The notes beneath the pieces were generated by a model. The model was not told the origin of the DNA. It made no database searches and saw nothing but the letters and a program-made list of their open reading frames with translations. 64,000 bases of DNA from Oxyruncus cristatus (lineage: Eukaryota > Chordata > Aves > Passeriformes > Cotingidae): contig VXAY01005274.1 in the NCBI GenBank assembly GCA_013399855.1, forward strand, positions 216,792-280,791. Direction: 5' to 3'. The position numbers and the translations under genes were made by a program. Below are positions 20,651 to 32,624 of this stretch, piece by piece. Numbering within the stretch: position 1 is the first letter of the stretch; each line of letters starts with the position of its first letter.

Positions 20651-23067
20651 CTCTGCCCCAAAGCTTGGCTGCTGGGGTGTCTCGAGGAGAGAGAAGATCT
20701 TTCCAACAGACACCACAGTTTTTTTTCTTTATTTCTATTTTCAGCTTATACTGATTTGATGATAATCACGCTGCTGCTTAAGCAAAGCAAACAAAATCTT
20801 GCAACCCAAGCACTGTGGTGTCCTTGTGTCAGTGCACACTCAGACTTCACACTTGTGCCTTGGGCACCTTCCCTGTGCATGTGCCCGGTGAGGATGACCT
20901 GCTCCTGTGGAGACAGTGGCTTCTGCTGAGGTGGGGGAACAGAGGCTGCCAGCTGAGCTGCTGGTGCTCTTCTTGTATTGAGCCTGGAATGACAGTTTAT
21001 TTTCCAGTCATCTGGAGCAAACACGCCCTTGTTGGCCTTGCCGGGTACCCCACCAGGCCCAGGAGTGCACTGAAAGGAGCTGGAGAAGCACAAGCAATGG
21101 GAGGGCAGAATGTGTAACTGGCTTCACATTTCCTGGGATAACGAGAGCATTCTGTCACCTTGATATCAATCTGTTTTCTCTCCTAATTAGTTTTCATCTG
21201 ACTATAAAATATATTCTAGTGGCAAACTCCTGGAGCAGCAGCAAAGCCTTACCTGCCACAGGCTGTAACAAACTGTCACAGGAGTGTTTAAACAGCCCAT
21301 TTGCTTTTAGGAGCCCAGGACTTGTTGGCCAATACGACCCATGTGAAACCCACTGCACCAGCTGTTGTGAGAGGATGTGTAACTCCAGCAAATCCACGTA
21401 CCCCAGCTGCCCATATGGCCATGAGGTTAATATCTCAAGTGGGCAGGAAACTGGTTGTGAAAAAGAATTTTATTTGATTCTATGTAACGTGTGATTAGAG
21501 GACAAACCATTTTGCAAGAGATGTGGACGAATATTGTTTAAGATGTGTTCCTGGGTATTTGATGAGATGGAAACCATGAACTTGCTTTACTGGCATTTGA
21601 TATTTTCCGGATGTTTTGTTTGTTCGTTTGTTTTCCGTGTGAATTGCTTTTTCCTTCAAACACTTCTATCTGGACTGGTTGATGGAGATCTACTGGATGT
21701 TCACAGCTTTTCCAAAGTTGCTGGCTCTGGCTATGTAACCTACCTAGGGGGGTTTCCAAGGCAAAAATGTCAAAATTAAGCCCAGCATTAGCCTTACATT
21801 TCTAGTACTTTATAACTGGGTTCATCGGGATTTAGTCTTTTTGATTAAGTCAGGAGGCTCAAGATCCCTCAAGGCTCTGTATGTTCTTACTAACCAGATG
21901 CTCATCAGTGTTCTATTTGTACACATCATTCATAATCCCATGATTTGTCTTTGCTTCTGTCTTTCCACATCTTTAGTTGATCTTTAGAGAAGGTGCTTTG
22001 CTGAGCTTAGTTTAACAACAACAGGCATTAAATAAAATTTGCTCTGGATAGAAATGCGCCCCTGTTCAAAATCCAAGAAGATTTTATACAGATTTTCTCC
22101 TTTTTACTGACGTTTTGCTTTCAAAAGAAGGAAATTTTCCCTGGGAAAAGAGTGGATAATCAAACCAGAGATTCCACACCTTGGAGGAGTCCATGGTAGG
22201 AAGCTGATGAGGTTGAAGTAGAGGTGGCTCCTTAAAGCTGGGTGATGCAACCCAGTCAGGGTGCTCATTGTCTGGGCTCTCCTGCTGATGTTCTGCAATT
22301 TATGGTGACTTAAGTTACCTAAATTAGGCACCTGCTCCCTCTCTACTGACCCCATAGGGACCTGAATGACGTCGGTCTCCTACTGAGGAGGCTGTTTCAG
22401 AGATGGCTGATGGCTTGGTTTGTATTGTTTGGCTAAAATACCCATCCCTGCCAGTCCCCAGCAGCTCCAGGCTTGTCCTTGGCTCCCTGATAACACCCAG
22501 CAGCTGCCGCCTCCCCTCCTGGAGCTGCTCCACTGCTTCAAACTGGGTCTGAACTGAAACATGGTGATCAGACAGCTCACGTCCTGCTCCCTTGGGTGCT
22601 TTCCCCTGGTGGCTATAAGAGTTAATCTATTTCAGCAGTGACATGATCAACATTTAACTTTAAATCTTAAAAAAAAGGCGTGAGAGTACAGGATAAGGAA
22701 GGGGGAATTTCTCTCTGGATTGAGCCACTAAATGTCAGAGTTATGTAAGGACTTTATCTGGAGTGAATCAGGACGAAAATGATATGAAATGTCTCGAATG
22801 CCATCTGCTTTCAATTCAGTCAGTGCTTTGAGACTGCGAGAAAGGAGTTGGGGAACAAGATCCAGGCTGTGGCTGAGGAAGGGCCAGGGACACAGTGCCC
22901 TTGGAGGGGCTCAGCCTCATGTCCTTGAGCCCAGCAGGACTGGCTGGGGGACAGCAGGATATGATTCTCCTTGGGCTTTATTTTGTATTGTTTTGTTTTA
23001 TTTCATTTGGGTTTTTTTATTTTGTCTTCTAAGATGATAAGATGATCTTTGTTTCCTAACAGCAGTT

Positions 23068-23182
23068 GGCAACCTGAGCAACCTCATCTAGCGGAAGGTG
23101 TCCCTGCTCATGGCAGGGGAGTGGAACGAGACGAGATTTAAGGTCCCTTCCAGCCCAAACCATCCTGGGATCCCGTGATTTT
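23068..23182 (+). mobile_element. CR1: CR1 LINE fragment, last ~115 bp
   Basis: The order aacctgagcaacctcatc, gcggaaggtgtccctgc, 'catggcaggggagtgg', ggtcccttccagcccaaacc and atcctgggatcccgtgatt is the extreme 3' end of CR1 in sense orientation. It is strongly 5' truncated. It sits about 60-70 bp left of the CpG island. Confidence 0.88.
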
Positions 23183-23244
23183 GTGGTATTTAACGGCAGT
23201 TATATTCAACAGTAGTCATAATTTGAGTAACAGACTTGCCACAA

Positions 23245-23590
23245 ACCCCCTGGTAGTCGCTCAAGTCTGGACCGTGTACGCAGCGTTGGCGCTTTCAGCG
23301 CCAGCACGGAGGTAACTCGGGCTCCGGCGTGAGACTCGCAGGGTGGCGGCTGAGGGGGTCTCACACTTGCAGCCCTCGCTAACCAGGCAGTGCTGTTCCT
23401 CATGGAATGGGATCTGAACCCGTGGCAGAACCGCTCTGTGCCACAGGGGATCGGCTTTGTGGCTGGGGAGCGGCGGCACGTGCTCCAGCGCCCGGAGGAG
23501 CGGCTGCCTCTCCCCGTGCTTAAGGATCATTATGCGCTGCTCTTTCATCCAGCAGAACTTTTATGTCTCGCAAATTAAATTCCCGGGCAA
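23245..23590. promoter_or_regulatory. CpG island
   Basis: By eye about 25 CG dinucleotides fall within about 335 bases, a dozen of them between 23255 and 23350. GC is above 60% and CpG is close to the expected frequency, while the flanks are CpG-poor. A perfect inverted repeat, TGGCGCT-TTC-AGCGCCA (23287-23303), resembles an E2F-type site. The right edge passes into AT-rich unique sequence (ttaaattcccgggcaaaataattac). It could be the promoter of an unannotated transcript, an orphan CpG island, or a conserved element. Frames are open on both strands (23390-23578 plus, 23261-23548 minus), as usual in CpG islands, so coding cannot be concluded. Confidence 0.6.
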
Positions 23591-26059
23591 AATAATTACA
23601 TGGAAATGCTGCTGGGCTGTTATTCACAAGGGGCCAATTTTGTAGCCATTTGTTGGCATTTGAAAAGTCAAATTTCTTGCACTGTAACATATGCAATGCA
23701 TAGTTCAAAAACAGAACATGAAAGGCTCCAATCGAGTCAGCAGATGTAAATGTTGAAGAGAGCTGGACATCAGAGAAAAAAGAAATTATCCAAGTTAAGA
23801 CGAATGAGCACTTGATTTCAGCTGTGCTTTGTGCCCCCAAGTGTCACTGGGTTCCTGCAGTCTCATGCTCCATCCTGACAAGTGTTTTTCTGGATGTGTT
23901 TTCCAGCTGGAATCCTGCCTGTGCAGCTGGTTTAGGAGCTGGGTCTCCCTTCCCTGCCCTCCCCAGGGGTGCAGCAGGATGCTCATCGCCAGCCTTATGG
24001 CTCACTGTTGCTATTGATGGGTAATGAATGATTTTATACATGATTTTGTGTCCATCAGGATCACAATTGGAAAACACACCATATTTAGAGCAGCAGTACC
24101 ACTGTTTGGAGAACCAAGTGGTGTCTCCCTTGCAGTTTGAAGTTTCATGGGATTTTCCAGTTAATCTGAATTGGTATTTTGATTGAACAACCACCTGAGG
24201 AAAAATAGTCAATACCTTTCAGGTGAAAACAGTTTGGCCTCTACTGTTCTTGTCATTGTGGGAATGCTCAGAAAAGGCCTATTTAAACTATTCCACCCTG
24301 CTCTGTAAAGCTGCAGAAATACACAGGGAGCCGGCAAAATGTGCTTGTCACTATTAACAATACATAATTTTATTAGTACATGGATGTATGATGTACCCAG
24401 TGTGATAGTTCTGCATGGCATTGGTAGTTTTTCCTGCACTAATACAGGGTGATTCCCCTACATGAGGCTTGCAGAACTAGCCAGCAGTGGGACCCTCCAG
24501 CAATGTTCTGTTCCTGGTGGGTGGCAGCTTGGCCTTCGCAGTCCCCGTGGGACTTTTGTCAAGTTTCCCATTGAAAACCTCCCATGGTTTTTTTGCTTCT
24601 GCAAATTTCTGGGTAGACGTTACACAGCAGGATACCCCCTGACAGTGTGGTGACAGTCCCTCCTCTGGTTTAGCAGCTGTTCCTGCTGTCAGGATGTGCA
24701 GGAGTTTTAGTGGCAGCTGGTGTGTGGGATGCACAAGGACCTGGGGCTATGGGATCCCCTGTGCCCCTGGTGAGGGGGAACCTGCTTGTGGTCCTGGTCT
24801 GGAGGCATCTTCCATCTCAGTGCCCCCTGGAAGCACAGCAGCTCCCCCAGGCTGCTCCCCCCTTCTGCTTTTGCCGTGTGTAAATGAAGATTAAAGAGCC
24901 GTGTCTGTCCTTGCCTCTCACCTGATGCTCTCTCCCCATAAAGTTTCTGTTAACGGGGACAACCCCCCACACTCTTGTTTTCTCTCATGGTGCTCCTGGA
25001 AAAACAATCGATATAAATCCCGTCGTCTCCACGTATGGCAGATGACTAATGAGCTGTAATTGCTCCTCAGCCCTACAGGAAGCTAACTTCAGGAGGAGTT
25101 GAGGATTATCCAGCTGTATGTCCCCGGGAGGTTGTTATTGTAGGAAATTAATTAGTTTAGACCTATTAGAAATATAGAGGGAGAGCTGAGGGTTGGTAGG
25201 GCAGAGACAGAGCAATGTGTTTGTTAAAAAATGGTAAAGACTGAGTGAAAGAGGTAATTTTAAGTTAAAATTGCTTCTTTCTCCTTTGGGGCTTTATTGT
25301 TCTGAAAATAAAATTCTGTGTTGAAGTGCTTTCAGGCAAACAGCTTTATTCTCTTTTCTTCCTGAACATGGGGTGTGTAGGTGGAGATGCAGGTGACCTG
25401 AGTGCCATCCTGCTGAGTCCATCCAGGATGAGAAGAGCTCTCTTCCTGGCCCCCTCCCCAGCAGTGGCTGTGAGCAGTCGCAGAGAGGAGAAGCCAGGCA
25501 GATCCGTCCACATCCCTCCAAATAATCACCCACCTCCAGCTGGTTTCAGTGTTCTTTTGCATTCAGCGCCCCAGTGGATTTGCCCTCCGTTGTATTTGTC
25601 CAGCCTCCTTTACTTTTTATTAATGCAAAATCTAACTGTGCTTTCAGGTGGTTGGGATGGAACACAGCAGCTTGTTGTGGTGTTGGATAACGAGCTCAGG
25701 GTGTACATGAGTGAGGTTTTTCCTCTGGGCAGGAGCACTGTCATTCCCCAGGCTGTGCTTGGCTGCCGGCTGTTGTCAATGATAGAGAAAATTTAAAAAC
25801 ATTTGTTAAATTTGCTTTGCTCTTCCAGACTCAACACGGGTGGGCCACCAGCGCTTGGCTGTGTGTGGTCCTGAGGATTTCGTGGGGCAGGCTGCTCCTG
25901 TGGCCTACGGAAAGCCACCACAGCTGGCCAGAAGGGGCAGCGGCCAGAGAAATCACTGGGGCAGGAACCCCTTCCCCATGGCACCTTGTCTCTACCCCAT
26001 CACTCCACCTGCAACACAGAACGTGTTTTCTGCTCTTGAGTGAGCAAAAAAACCTGAAG
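23591..26059. other. Unique non-coding DNA
   Basis: No gene recognised. Includes a conserved-element-like part at about 24990-25180. The 156-codon frame at 25326-25796 has no motif or splice context. Confidence 0.5.
24990..25180. promoter_or_regulatory. Candidate conserved non-coding element
   Basis: Repeat-free sequence with spaced homeodomain-type words: actaatgagctgtaattgc (TAAT and ATT in opposite orientation, about ten bases apart) and gaaattaattag further on. It also has retained CpGs (cccgtcgtctccacg). No open frame of interest. Inferred as enhancer-like only from motif density. Confidence 0.25.
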
Positions 26060-26284
26060 TGGAAGTTTAGATCAGTTATTAGAAGGAAATTCCTCCCTGT
26101 GAGGGTGGTGAGGCCCTGGCACAGGTTGCCCACTTCAGCTGTGGCTGCCCCATCCCTGGAAGTGTTCGAGGTCAGGTTGGACAGGGCTTGGAGCAACTGG
26201 TCTAGTGGAAGGTGTCTCTGCAATGGGTGGGAATATGATGATATTTAAGATCTCTTTTTACCCAAAAATTCTATGGTTTTATGT
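26060..26284 (+). mobile_element. CR1: CR1 LINE fragment, 3' end with degraded tail
   Basis: Sense-oriented CR1 from 'agatcagttattagaagg', corresponding to the usual tagatattaggaagaaattc, through tgagggtggtgaggccc, ccatccctggaagtg and tctagtggaaggtgtctc, to ttctatggtt. The part after 26218 is diverged (caatgggtgggaatatgatg). About 225 bp. Not coding. Confidence 0.92.
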
Positions 26285-27476
26285 TTTGCCTTACTAATGA
26301 AGGAGCATGAAGGAACATGGCGCTTCTGCTTATCCATGCAGATTGTTGGGATAATATTGAAAAATATTATTCCCAATTATTTTCAAAGTGTGTGTATGTG
26401 TGACAGTGTATGTTCCTCAAGGAAAATGCTTTCCAAAATATTGAAACCTGGTGCTGCTGGTGAGTTTCCTATCACCATCCACCAGTCAAAATCTGCTCCC
26501 TGATGGCAGGGCTGTGCTGGTATGTTTCCACTCTTCATGAGGGAACTCCTGCTTTGAGGAAAATCCCACCCCCTGAAAAATGGTCCAGCATTGCCAAAAT
26601 ATTTCTCTCCTGCATTCCTCATTTTGGCCAAGGTCAAGGCCAGCACCATCCAGTTTCTGTCTGGGCTGAGCGGTGACCTGGGCTCTCTCTCATCCTGCCC
26701 CTTGGTGGGTCCAGCCCCAGCCCTTGGCTCTGCCCTGGGCACCCCACAAAGCTGAACAGGAGCTGGTCCCAACCTGTTCCCCGGGCACCTTTATCTCACC
26801 CTGCACACTGGAAGTGATCTACCTTCCAAGAAGGGCAAAGGAAGGAGAGATGGAAGCGGGATCCCACTGGCAGCAGCTGGTCAGTGAATCCAGCTGAGTT
26901 TTGTACTCTGTGAAAGCAACTTCCATTTTCATCCTTTAAATTATGGGGAGAACTTGGGCAAATGCAAAATGTGGCTAGACAGGGTGCCTGCTCCGAGTGC
27001 AGTTGTGCCCAAAATAATAGGCTTTAGGGCTGTTTATGTTTCTGTAGGAGATTTAAGCAGCCTGCTCAGGAGGGGTTTATATCAGTGAGGGGGGGCAGGT
27101 AGGACCTGAAATGGATTTTCATGCTCAGAGCTTCCAAACACAAGTACTGTGCAGCTTTCTGTTTGTTTTGCAAATCCTTATCATCCCACAGTTATTGCTT
27201 GTGAAGTGGAGCAAAAAATGAAACCCAGTGAGGGCTGAATGGCAGGACTTTGGTTTCTCTTCTGGCTTAGCTCTTGTGTTCTGGAAGGACACCTGTGTGC
27301 CTTTGAAAGCCTCAGAAAAGGGGATCTGCACAGAGTAATTAGTTTGAAAGTTTAGCTTTCTAGGAGCTCAGTGTAGTGCATTTCTGCTTAGTGTGGGTTG
27401 TTTACAGAGTCCTTGTTTCTTGGGGTCTTTGAAATGATTTCATATCTCAGTATATTATTTATGCAACAACAGAATT
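26285..27476. other. Unique non-coding DNA
   Basis: About 1.2 kb with no repeat I can name and no recognisable exon. The 129-codon minus-strand frame at 26383-26772 has no motif. Confidence 0.5.
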
Positions 27477-27725
27477 ATCATAGAAACACCGAATGGTTTG
27501 GATTGGAAGGGACCTTAAAGCTCATCCAGTTCCAAGCGCCTGCCCTGGACAGGGACACCTTCCACTATCCCAGATTGCTCCAAGCCCTGTCCACTCTGGC
27601 CTTGAACCCCTCCAGGGATTGGGCAGCCACAGCTTTTCTGGACAACCTGTGCCAGGGCCTCACCACCCTCACAGGGAAGATTTTTTTTTTTTCCTAATAG
27701 CCCCTCTAACCCTGCCCTCTCCTGT
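27477..27725 (-). mobile_element. CR1: CR1 LINE fragment, 3' end
   Basis: Starts tcatagaaacaccgaatgg and continues through 'ggattggaagggacctt', tccactatcccagattgc, 'ggcagccacagcttttc' and caccaccctcacaggg, then ctctaaccctgccctctcc. This is about 250 bp of reverse-complemented CR1 with an expanded T run (12 T) where the usual sequence reads atttcttcct. The frames at 27398-27741 derive from it. Confidence 0.93.
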
Positions 27726-30700
27726 TTTTGATTTTCTTTGACTTATTTAAGGTGGAAGATAGAGAAGCAGAAGTCTACTGCTTTTTAAATGTCACAACAA
27801 AGCTCACCTGGTAAAGCTGAACTGAGGGGTGTAAGAAGGGGGGGGTGGTGTGTGAGTCACTTGAACCTGCTGTCAAACACCCCTTATCTAATAGCTCTCA
27901 AAGAGCTGCAGCTGCTGTGGGCAGGTTCTCAGGCTTAGGTACAAAAGGAAGCTCCCAATCCACCTTGGCACAGGGGTGGTGAGTTGTGGGGTGCAGAGGG
28001 GTCCTGTTCTGGTTGGCTGGTGCCCTGGGCTGAGCTCCTGCATCCCATCCTGCAGCATGGCTGGTCTGGGCTCTGCTTGTGTGACTGCTCTTGGGGACCT
28101 GAGTAGGAGAGGTTTGAGGCGCGTCCTTTTCTCTTGTTTTGTGTGTGTGCAGCTGCAGGAGAGGGCAGGGAAGAGCCTTTGCAGAGCCCGGCCAAGGTGC
28201 ACTGAGAGACAGCTCCAGTCCTGAAACTGGGCATTCTACAGTTACAAAACTAATATAAAAGTGGAAGTAGGAAAACACGTATTCAAGGTGAACGCTTGAT
28301 CTGCAAGGTTTTTTGGTTTTCCTTTTTCACAGAATTTCCCAGTATTTTGGGTTTTGTTTCTTAGATGTGATGGGTAGAACCATTTTGTGGGTAATTGAAT
28401 CATAATACATAATAATGCTATAATTTTACCAGCAGTTTAAGTTCCACTGTAGTGTCATTCTTGTCTGGAAATGTGCCTGAATGTTTTCCTCCCAACTCTG
28501 TTCATTGCATTCCACCCAATTATGTGGTTTCTGCCTGCTCAGAGAACTGTGTTCTTCCTTCAGCCTCGACTGATGCCCCTCTTCATGGCACGAGGAGACA
28601 CAGCACCAACAGGTTAAATTCTTCAAATACTCTGTAGTAAACTTTCCAAATTAGGACATTCATATATTGGATGTTTGGAAAAAGATGCATTTAGCAGGGG
28701 AGAGAAGAGGATTTCTGCTCCCTCAGCTGACAAGGCTGCAGCCCTCATTAGGGAAAGAAGGAAGCTGAGCTCCAGGAGCAATTCCAAATCTCTAGTGTTT
28801 AGGAATGAGAAGGAAACACTAAATGTTACCAGAAAAGCCTTCCCAGCTCTGCTGATTTGAACTTGAAGGTTGGTTGGGTGTGTGTTTTTGGGAAGCTATG
28901 GGTGGCACAGAGGAGCCTTTGGGCTGCACAGGCCCCGAGGCACTATTCCTCAATGGAACAGCTCCTTTGCAGGACAAGGGGGATTTCTGGTTTTGCCAAT
29001 AAAGGTTTCGTTTCTCTAACGAAGGCAGAAAGATATTCTGTTTATAAAGTGACTCAAGGCATCCATGGAGTACATGTAAATTGGCTTGAAAGTAGGTCAG
29101 CGTGGCTTTGCACAGCACAGTTTGATGTGTTTGTGTGTGAATTCAGCTCCAGAACTGTAAGTGCTTACAGGGAGAGCGTTGTGCTGCACGGGCTCTTCGG
29201 TGTGATCGCTCGGCTTTAATCTCTGCAAGCTGGTGAGTCTGGGGAGAGCCTAATTAGAGTCAGTGGAAGTAACTCTGGAAAACACCGGTCTGTGGAATGG
29301 CTGGACTGCTCCTCGCGCTCTGGCCTGCCAGCCCACCTCCTCCTCGCCATATGCTTGCTGCTGGTTCCCTGCCGGATTGACAACAGCACCAGAAAGCTAA
29401 CGAACTCTGGGAGGGACACTCCGTGTGTGGGGGTTAAGCTGAGCCTCAGCTCATGGTCACACGCTGTGGAGCACAGCCTGTGGGGGAGGCACTGGGCTGG
29501 GGAGCCCCTGGTGAGGGGCTCTGTGGGTTCCCTCCGTGCACAGACCCTGTGGCTGGAGTGGCTGCTGTGCTGGAGGTGCCCCACTGCCAGTCCCCCAGTT
29601 CCCTGTGCCCGCAGCCCTCTGACTGCAGTGTGGCCCCGTTGGATGAAGGCTCTGCCCGCCACACAGTCCTGGAGCAGCCGTCTGCAGACAGTCCCATTCC
29701 ATGTTCAGGTCCTTTCCCAGCGCCAGGTCAATTATTGTTCACTGAGTGTTGCAGTTACGAGCAGCAAGGCTGGATGAAGAATGTTCATAGCTCCGTGTTC
29801 TTTGGCCTTGCGTGTGGCTGCCGGTGCCCCAGGGAGACCCTGCTCAGCTCTGGGGCAGGCTCAGGGGTCTGGCTGAGCCCTTGTTGGGGGGCTCCACACA
29901 TCCCCGGCCCCTTGGGTGGTCCCTGGCCCCTCGGGTGTCTCACTTACCTTGTTGCCCCCGAAGCTGAGCTGAGGCTCCTGCTCTCAGAGAGTCAGGCTGG
30001 TGCTTGTGCTCTTGGAGGGGAGAACATCCCACTCCAAGGCTTTGCCAGCATCACTCTCTGATCCCTGATGTTGTTGTCTGGATTGTTGGTGGAGGTCCTT
30101 GAGCAAGACACAAGCTGGACGATGGGTCTGAGTGTGGGAGGTGAGATGAGTGAGGGGATGGGAACGGGGAGGGGAACGCTGGTCCTGAGGGCAGGGGGCT
30201 GGGAACAGCAGCGTGGGGATAAGCAGGAGTTCAGGCACAGAAGGTTTTGCTTTCTCTCAGACAAGGAAAAGATGAAAGGTGCAGAGGGATGAAACACTGA
30301 GAAGAAGTGAGACTTCTCCAGCAGCAGCACTGTTCACACAAAGAGCCTCAGACAGAAAAGCTTCTTTGCCCGCCCCTTCTCCCTCTTCATCTGCCAACAC
30401 CAGGCAGTAAATTACCCTGCTGTTTCCTATCACTGGTTATTGAGTGGTTGGGTAAGATGGAGTCAAATTATTTGCATGTTCAAAGAGAGAAGATAGAACT
30501 AGACTGCAGCATATTTTACGGCTTTTATAAAATGTTGATGTATGTTGTTGAAGTAGATGGAAAGGCACCACCAGTGCTCCAGGGCAGAGCTCCTCTGTGG
30601 GAACCTGCTGCTGAATTAATGTGAGCAAAGAGTCAGTAGAAAGCAGGAATGTGCAGTTAGAGTTGGAAAAATAAATGTTCTATATTTATATTTGGACTGC

Positions 30701-31930
30701 TGAGTAAGAAAGGCACCTGATAAAAGAAATCTGATTCTAGTGCAGCCTTAAGGTTGTATATTTAGCATTTATAACTCAAATTTGGGCAGTTGCTCATTAG
30801 AAACCAGGAGGACAAAGTCTCAGGAAAGCAGGACGAGCAGGAAAGGGAAGGAAAACAAACACTTGTTCAAACGATGTGGAGGTTTCAGTGTGCGTTTGAA
30901 TTTTTAAGCTAAAGTTTTAAATGTGTTTTTCAAAGGACAAGGTTCTGCTGTGGGACTGACACCTTCTTAGACTTGTTGTCAGCTGTCAGCTGTAATTATT
31001 TCATGTGTCCATCTGCTCCAGGGCTGGTTTGTGCACAGACTGGGACGTCTGTGCCCTGCGCTGCTCCTGTGCAGGAGCACGTCAGCACTTCCAGCACAGT
31101 TACTCTGCACCTCGTGTTTGTTGAAGTGAGGAAGGCCAGGCATCGATAAAACAAATATCCAAATTTCCTCTGTATTAAGCAGCCTAAATAAGCTCCAGGT
31201 AAGGATTAAGGTTTCTTCCTGCCCCTTCAGCAGCAGGAACGGTGTCTTCTGTCACTGTTGTCCAGGTCTGTCTCTGTGGGACTCCGTGTCCTGCTGATGC
31301 CTGGTGCCAGTGGGACCCTCCTGACCACCCCCTCGGGTTGTGGTGTGGGAAACAGGGACCTTCCGACCCAAAGGTGAGATGGCAGCAAGGTCAGGGTGTC
31401 CTGGCAGGGCAGGTCTGCAGCTCCAGGCCATCCAGCTCTGGTCTGGCCCAAGGGTGATGGACCAAGCCCTTACCCACAGCTGCAAATTAAAAGCTCCTGA
31501 AAAAGTGAGCCTGGGTTCTGTTGTGGACTCATCACTAATCTGTCAATGTTATTTACCCATCTGTGAGATGTGCCATGGCTCTGGGTCTGGAACGACTCCT
31601 TTCATTAAAAACCTACCTCAAGATACCTTGGGGTTTTTTCCCCCCTGGTTTTAGGAGTGAATTTGACATTTCTGGTTGATGTGCCTCAAGCTTCACTTGG
31701 GTTTTGGGGAAGCAAATTCTTGTGTCTCTGTACAGCGACTGCATCGTGTTAGTATTCAACATATCTGCCCTGGATTGCTGCTGGGGGCTTATGGTGATGT
31801 CAGGTAAGAGCTGCTTGACGCCCTGCCAGTCTGGCAGGCGTTTGTGCTTAGAGCTGATCTCTGTCTGTAAAAGCTTCACTTTGAGGTTGTGGTCTGTGAT
31901 ATTGCTTTGTGCTTTGAGTGGCAGGGGCCT
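27726..31930. other. Unique, partly GC-rich, non-coding DNA
   Basis: About 4.2 kb. A GC-rich part (about 29280-30060) gives overlapping long frames on both strands (202 codons plus at 29453-30061; 148 codons minus at 29216-29662), a typical sign of chance. A consensus donor lies on the minus strand at 29948, and a splice-bounded exon candidate lies at 31266-31373. Nothing here is identifiable as a known gene. Confidence 0.45.
31266..31373 (+). other. Weak candidate coding exon, 108 bp, Cys-rich
   Basis: A pyrimidine-rich stretch ending ctgttgtccag precedes it and AAAG|GTGAGAT follows it. The length is exactly 36 codons and one frame is open with phase 0 at both ends. The peptide starts V-C-L-C-G-T-P-C, has five Cys and four Trp, and ends S-D-P-K. 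It matches no domain I know. The opposite strand is open here too, and GC is high, so chance is a serious alternative. Confidence 0.15.
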
Positions 31931-32291
31931 AACAGAGCTACCAAGATGATTAGAGGGATGGAGCACCTCTGCTATAAGGAAAGACAGAGAGAATTGGGAT
32001 TATTCAGAATGGAGAAGAGAAGCTTTGAGGTGACCTACCTGTGGCCTTCCAGTACCTGAAGAGCTACGAGAAAGGTGGAGAGAAACTTTACAAGGGCCTG
32101 GGGTGACAGGGCAAGGGGGAATGGCTTCATGCTGCCAGAGGTGGTTAGATGGGATGTTGGGAAGAAATCTTCCCTATGAGGGTGGTGAGGCCCTGGCACA
32201 GATTGCCCAGAGAAGCTGTGGATGCTCCACCCCTGGAAGTGTTCAAGGCCAGGTTGGATGGGGCTTGCAGCAAGCTGGTCTAGTGAAAGGT
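31931..32291 (+). mobile_element. CR1: CR1 LINE fragment, longest copy, lacking its 3' tail
   Basis: About 360 bp in sense orientation. It begins with the late CR1 region (aagatgattagagggatggag, then 'gagaagagaagctttgagg', ggccttccagtacctgaag) and runs through gggaatggcttcatg, tgagggtggtgaggccc, ccctggaagtgttcaagg and ctggtctagtgaaaggtg. The final 80-90 bases that normally follow (gtccctgcccatgg ... attctatg) are missing. The insert is therefore truncated at both ends. Confidence 0.93.
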
Positions 32292-32624
32292 GAACATACA
32301 ATTATAATGTGAGTGCATTGTCTTTATAGAGGCACTTACGTGCAGTTGCTTGCCTGTACAAACAAATGGATTGTATGATGATGTGTGCTACAAATTCATG
32401 ACAGCTGCAACGTGCTTGTTTCAGGGAAGAAGAACTGCAATTAAAATGCTGAAGAAAATATGCAAACGCCTTAAAAACCAGGAAAAGCTCAAATTGCTTT
32501 GCAGGCTGAAAACAGCTGTGGAGCCCGTGGTAGTTTTCTTACCCAGGCACACAGAGGAGCCACCCAACCTGCTCTGCAGGAACTGTTAAGATAAATATCT
32601 CTTGGTTTTGTTTTCAGTTCTAAA

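Larger units (their letters stand above)
14843..23067. other. Unique non-coding DNA with one sequencing gap
   Basis: About 8.2 kb. Contents: a degenerate four-copy short repeat (15345-15444), the N gap (15806-15851), a CpG-enriched patch (about 16690-17010), a poly-T/CCCCAACCAG acceptor-like sequence (17392-17418), and AT-rich conserved-element-like stretches (about 19500-19860, 20465-20650). The many frames of 100-170 codons between 16599 and 19040 lie on both strands and have no motif. Confidence 0.5.

Noticed and set aside
29453..30061. 202-codon plus-strand open frame as a gene
   Set aside because: Overlaps several other long frames on both strands in a GC-rich patch with few stops; no motif.
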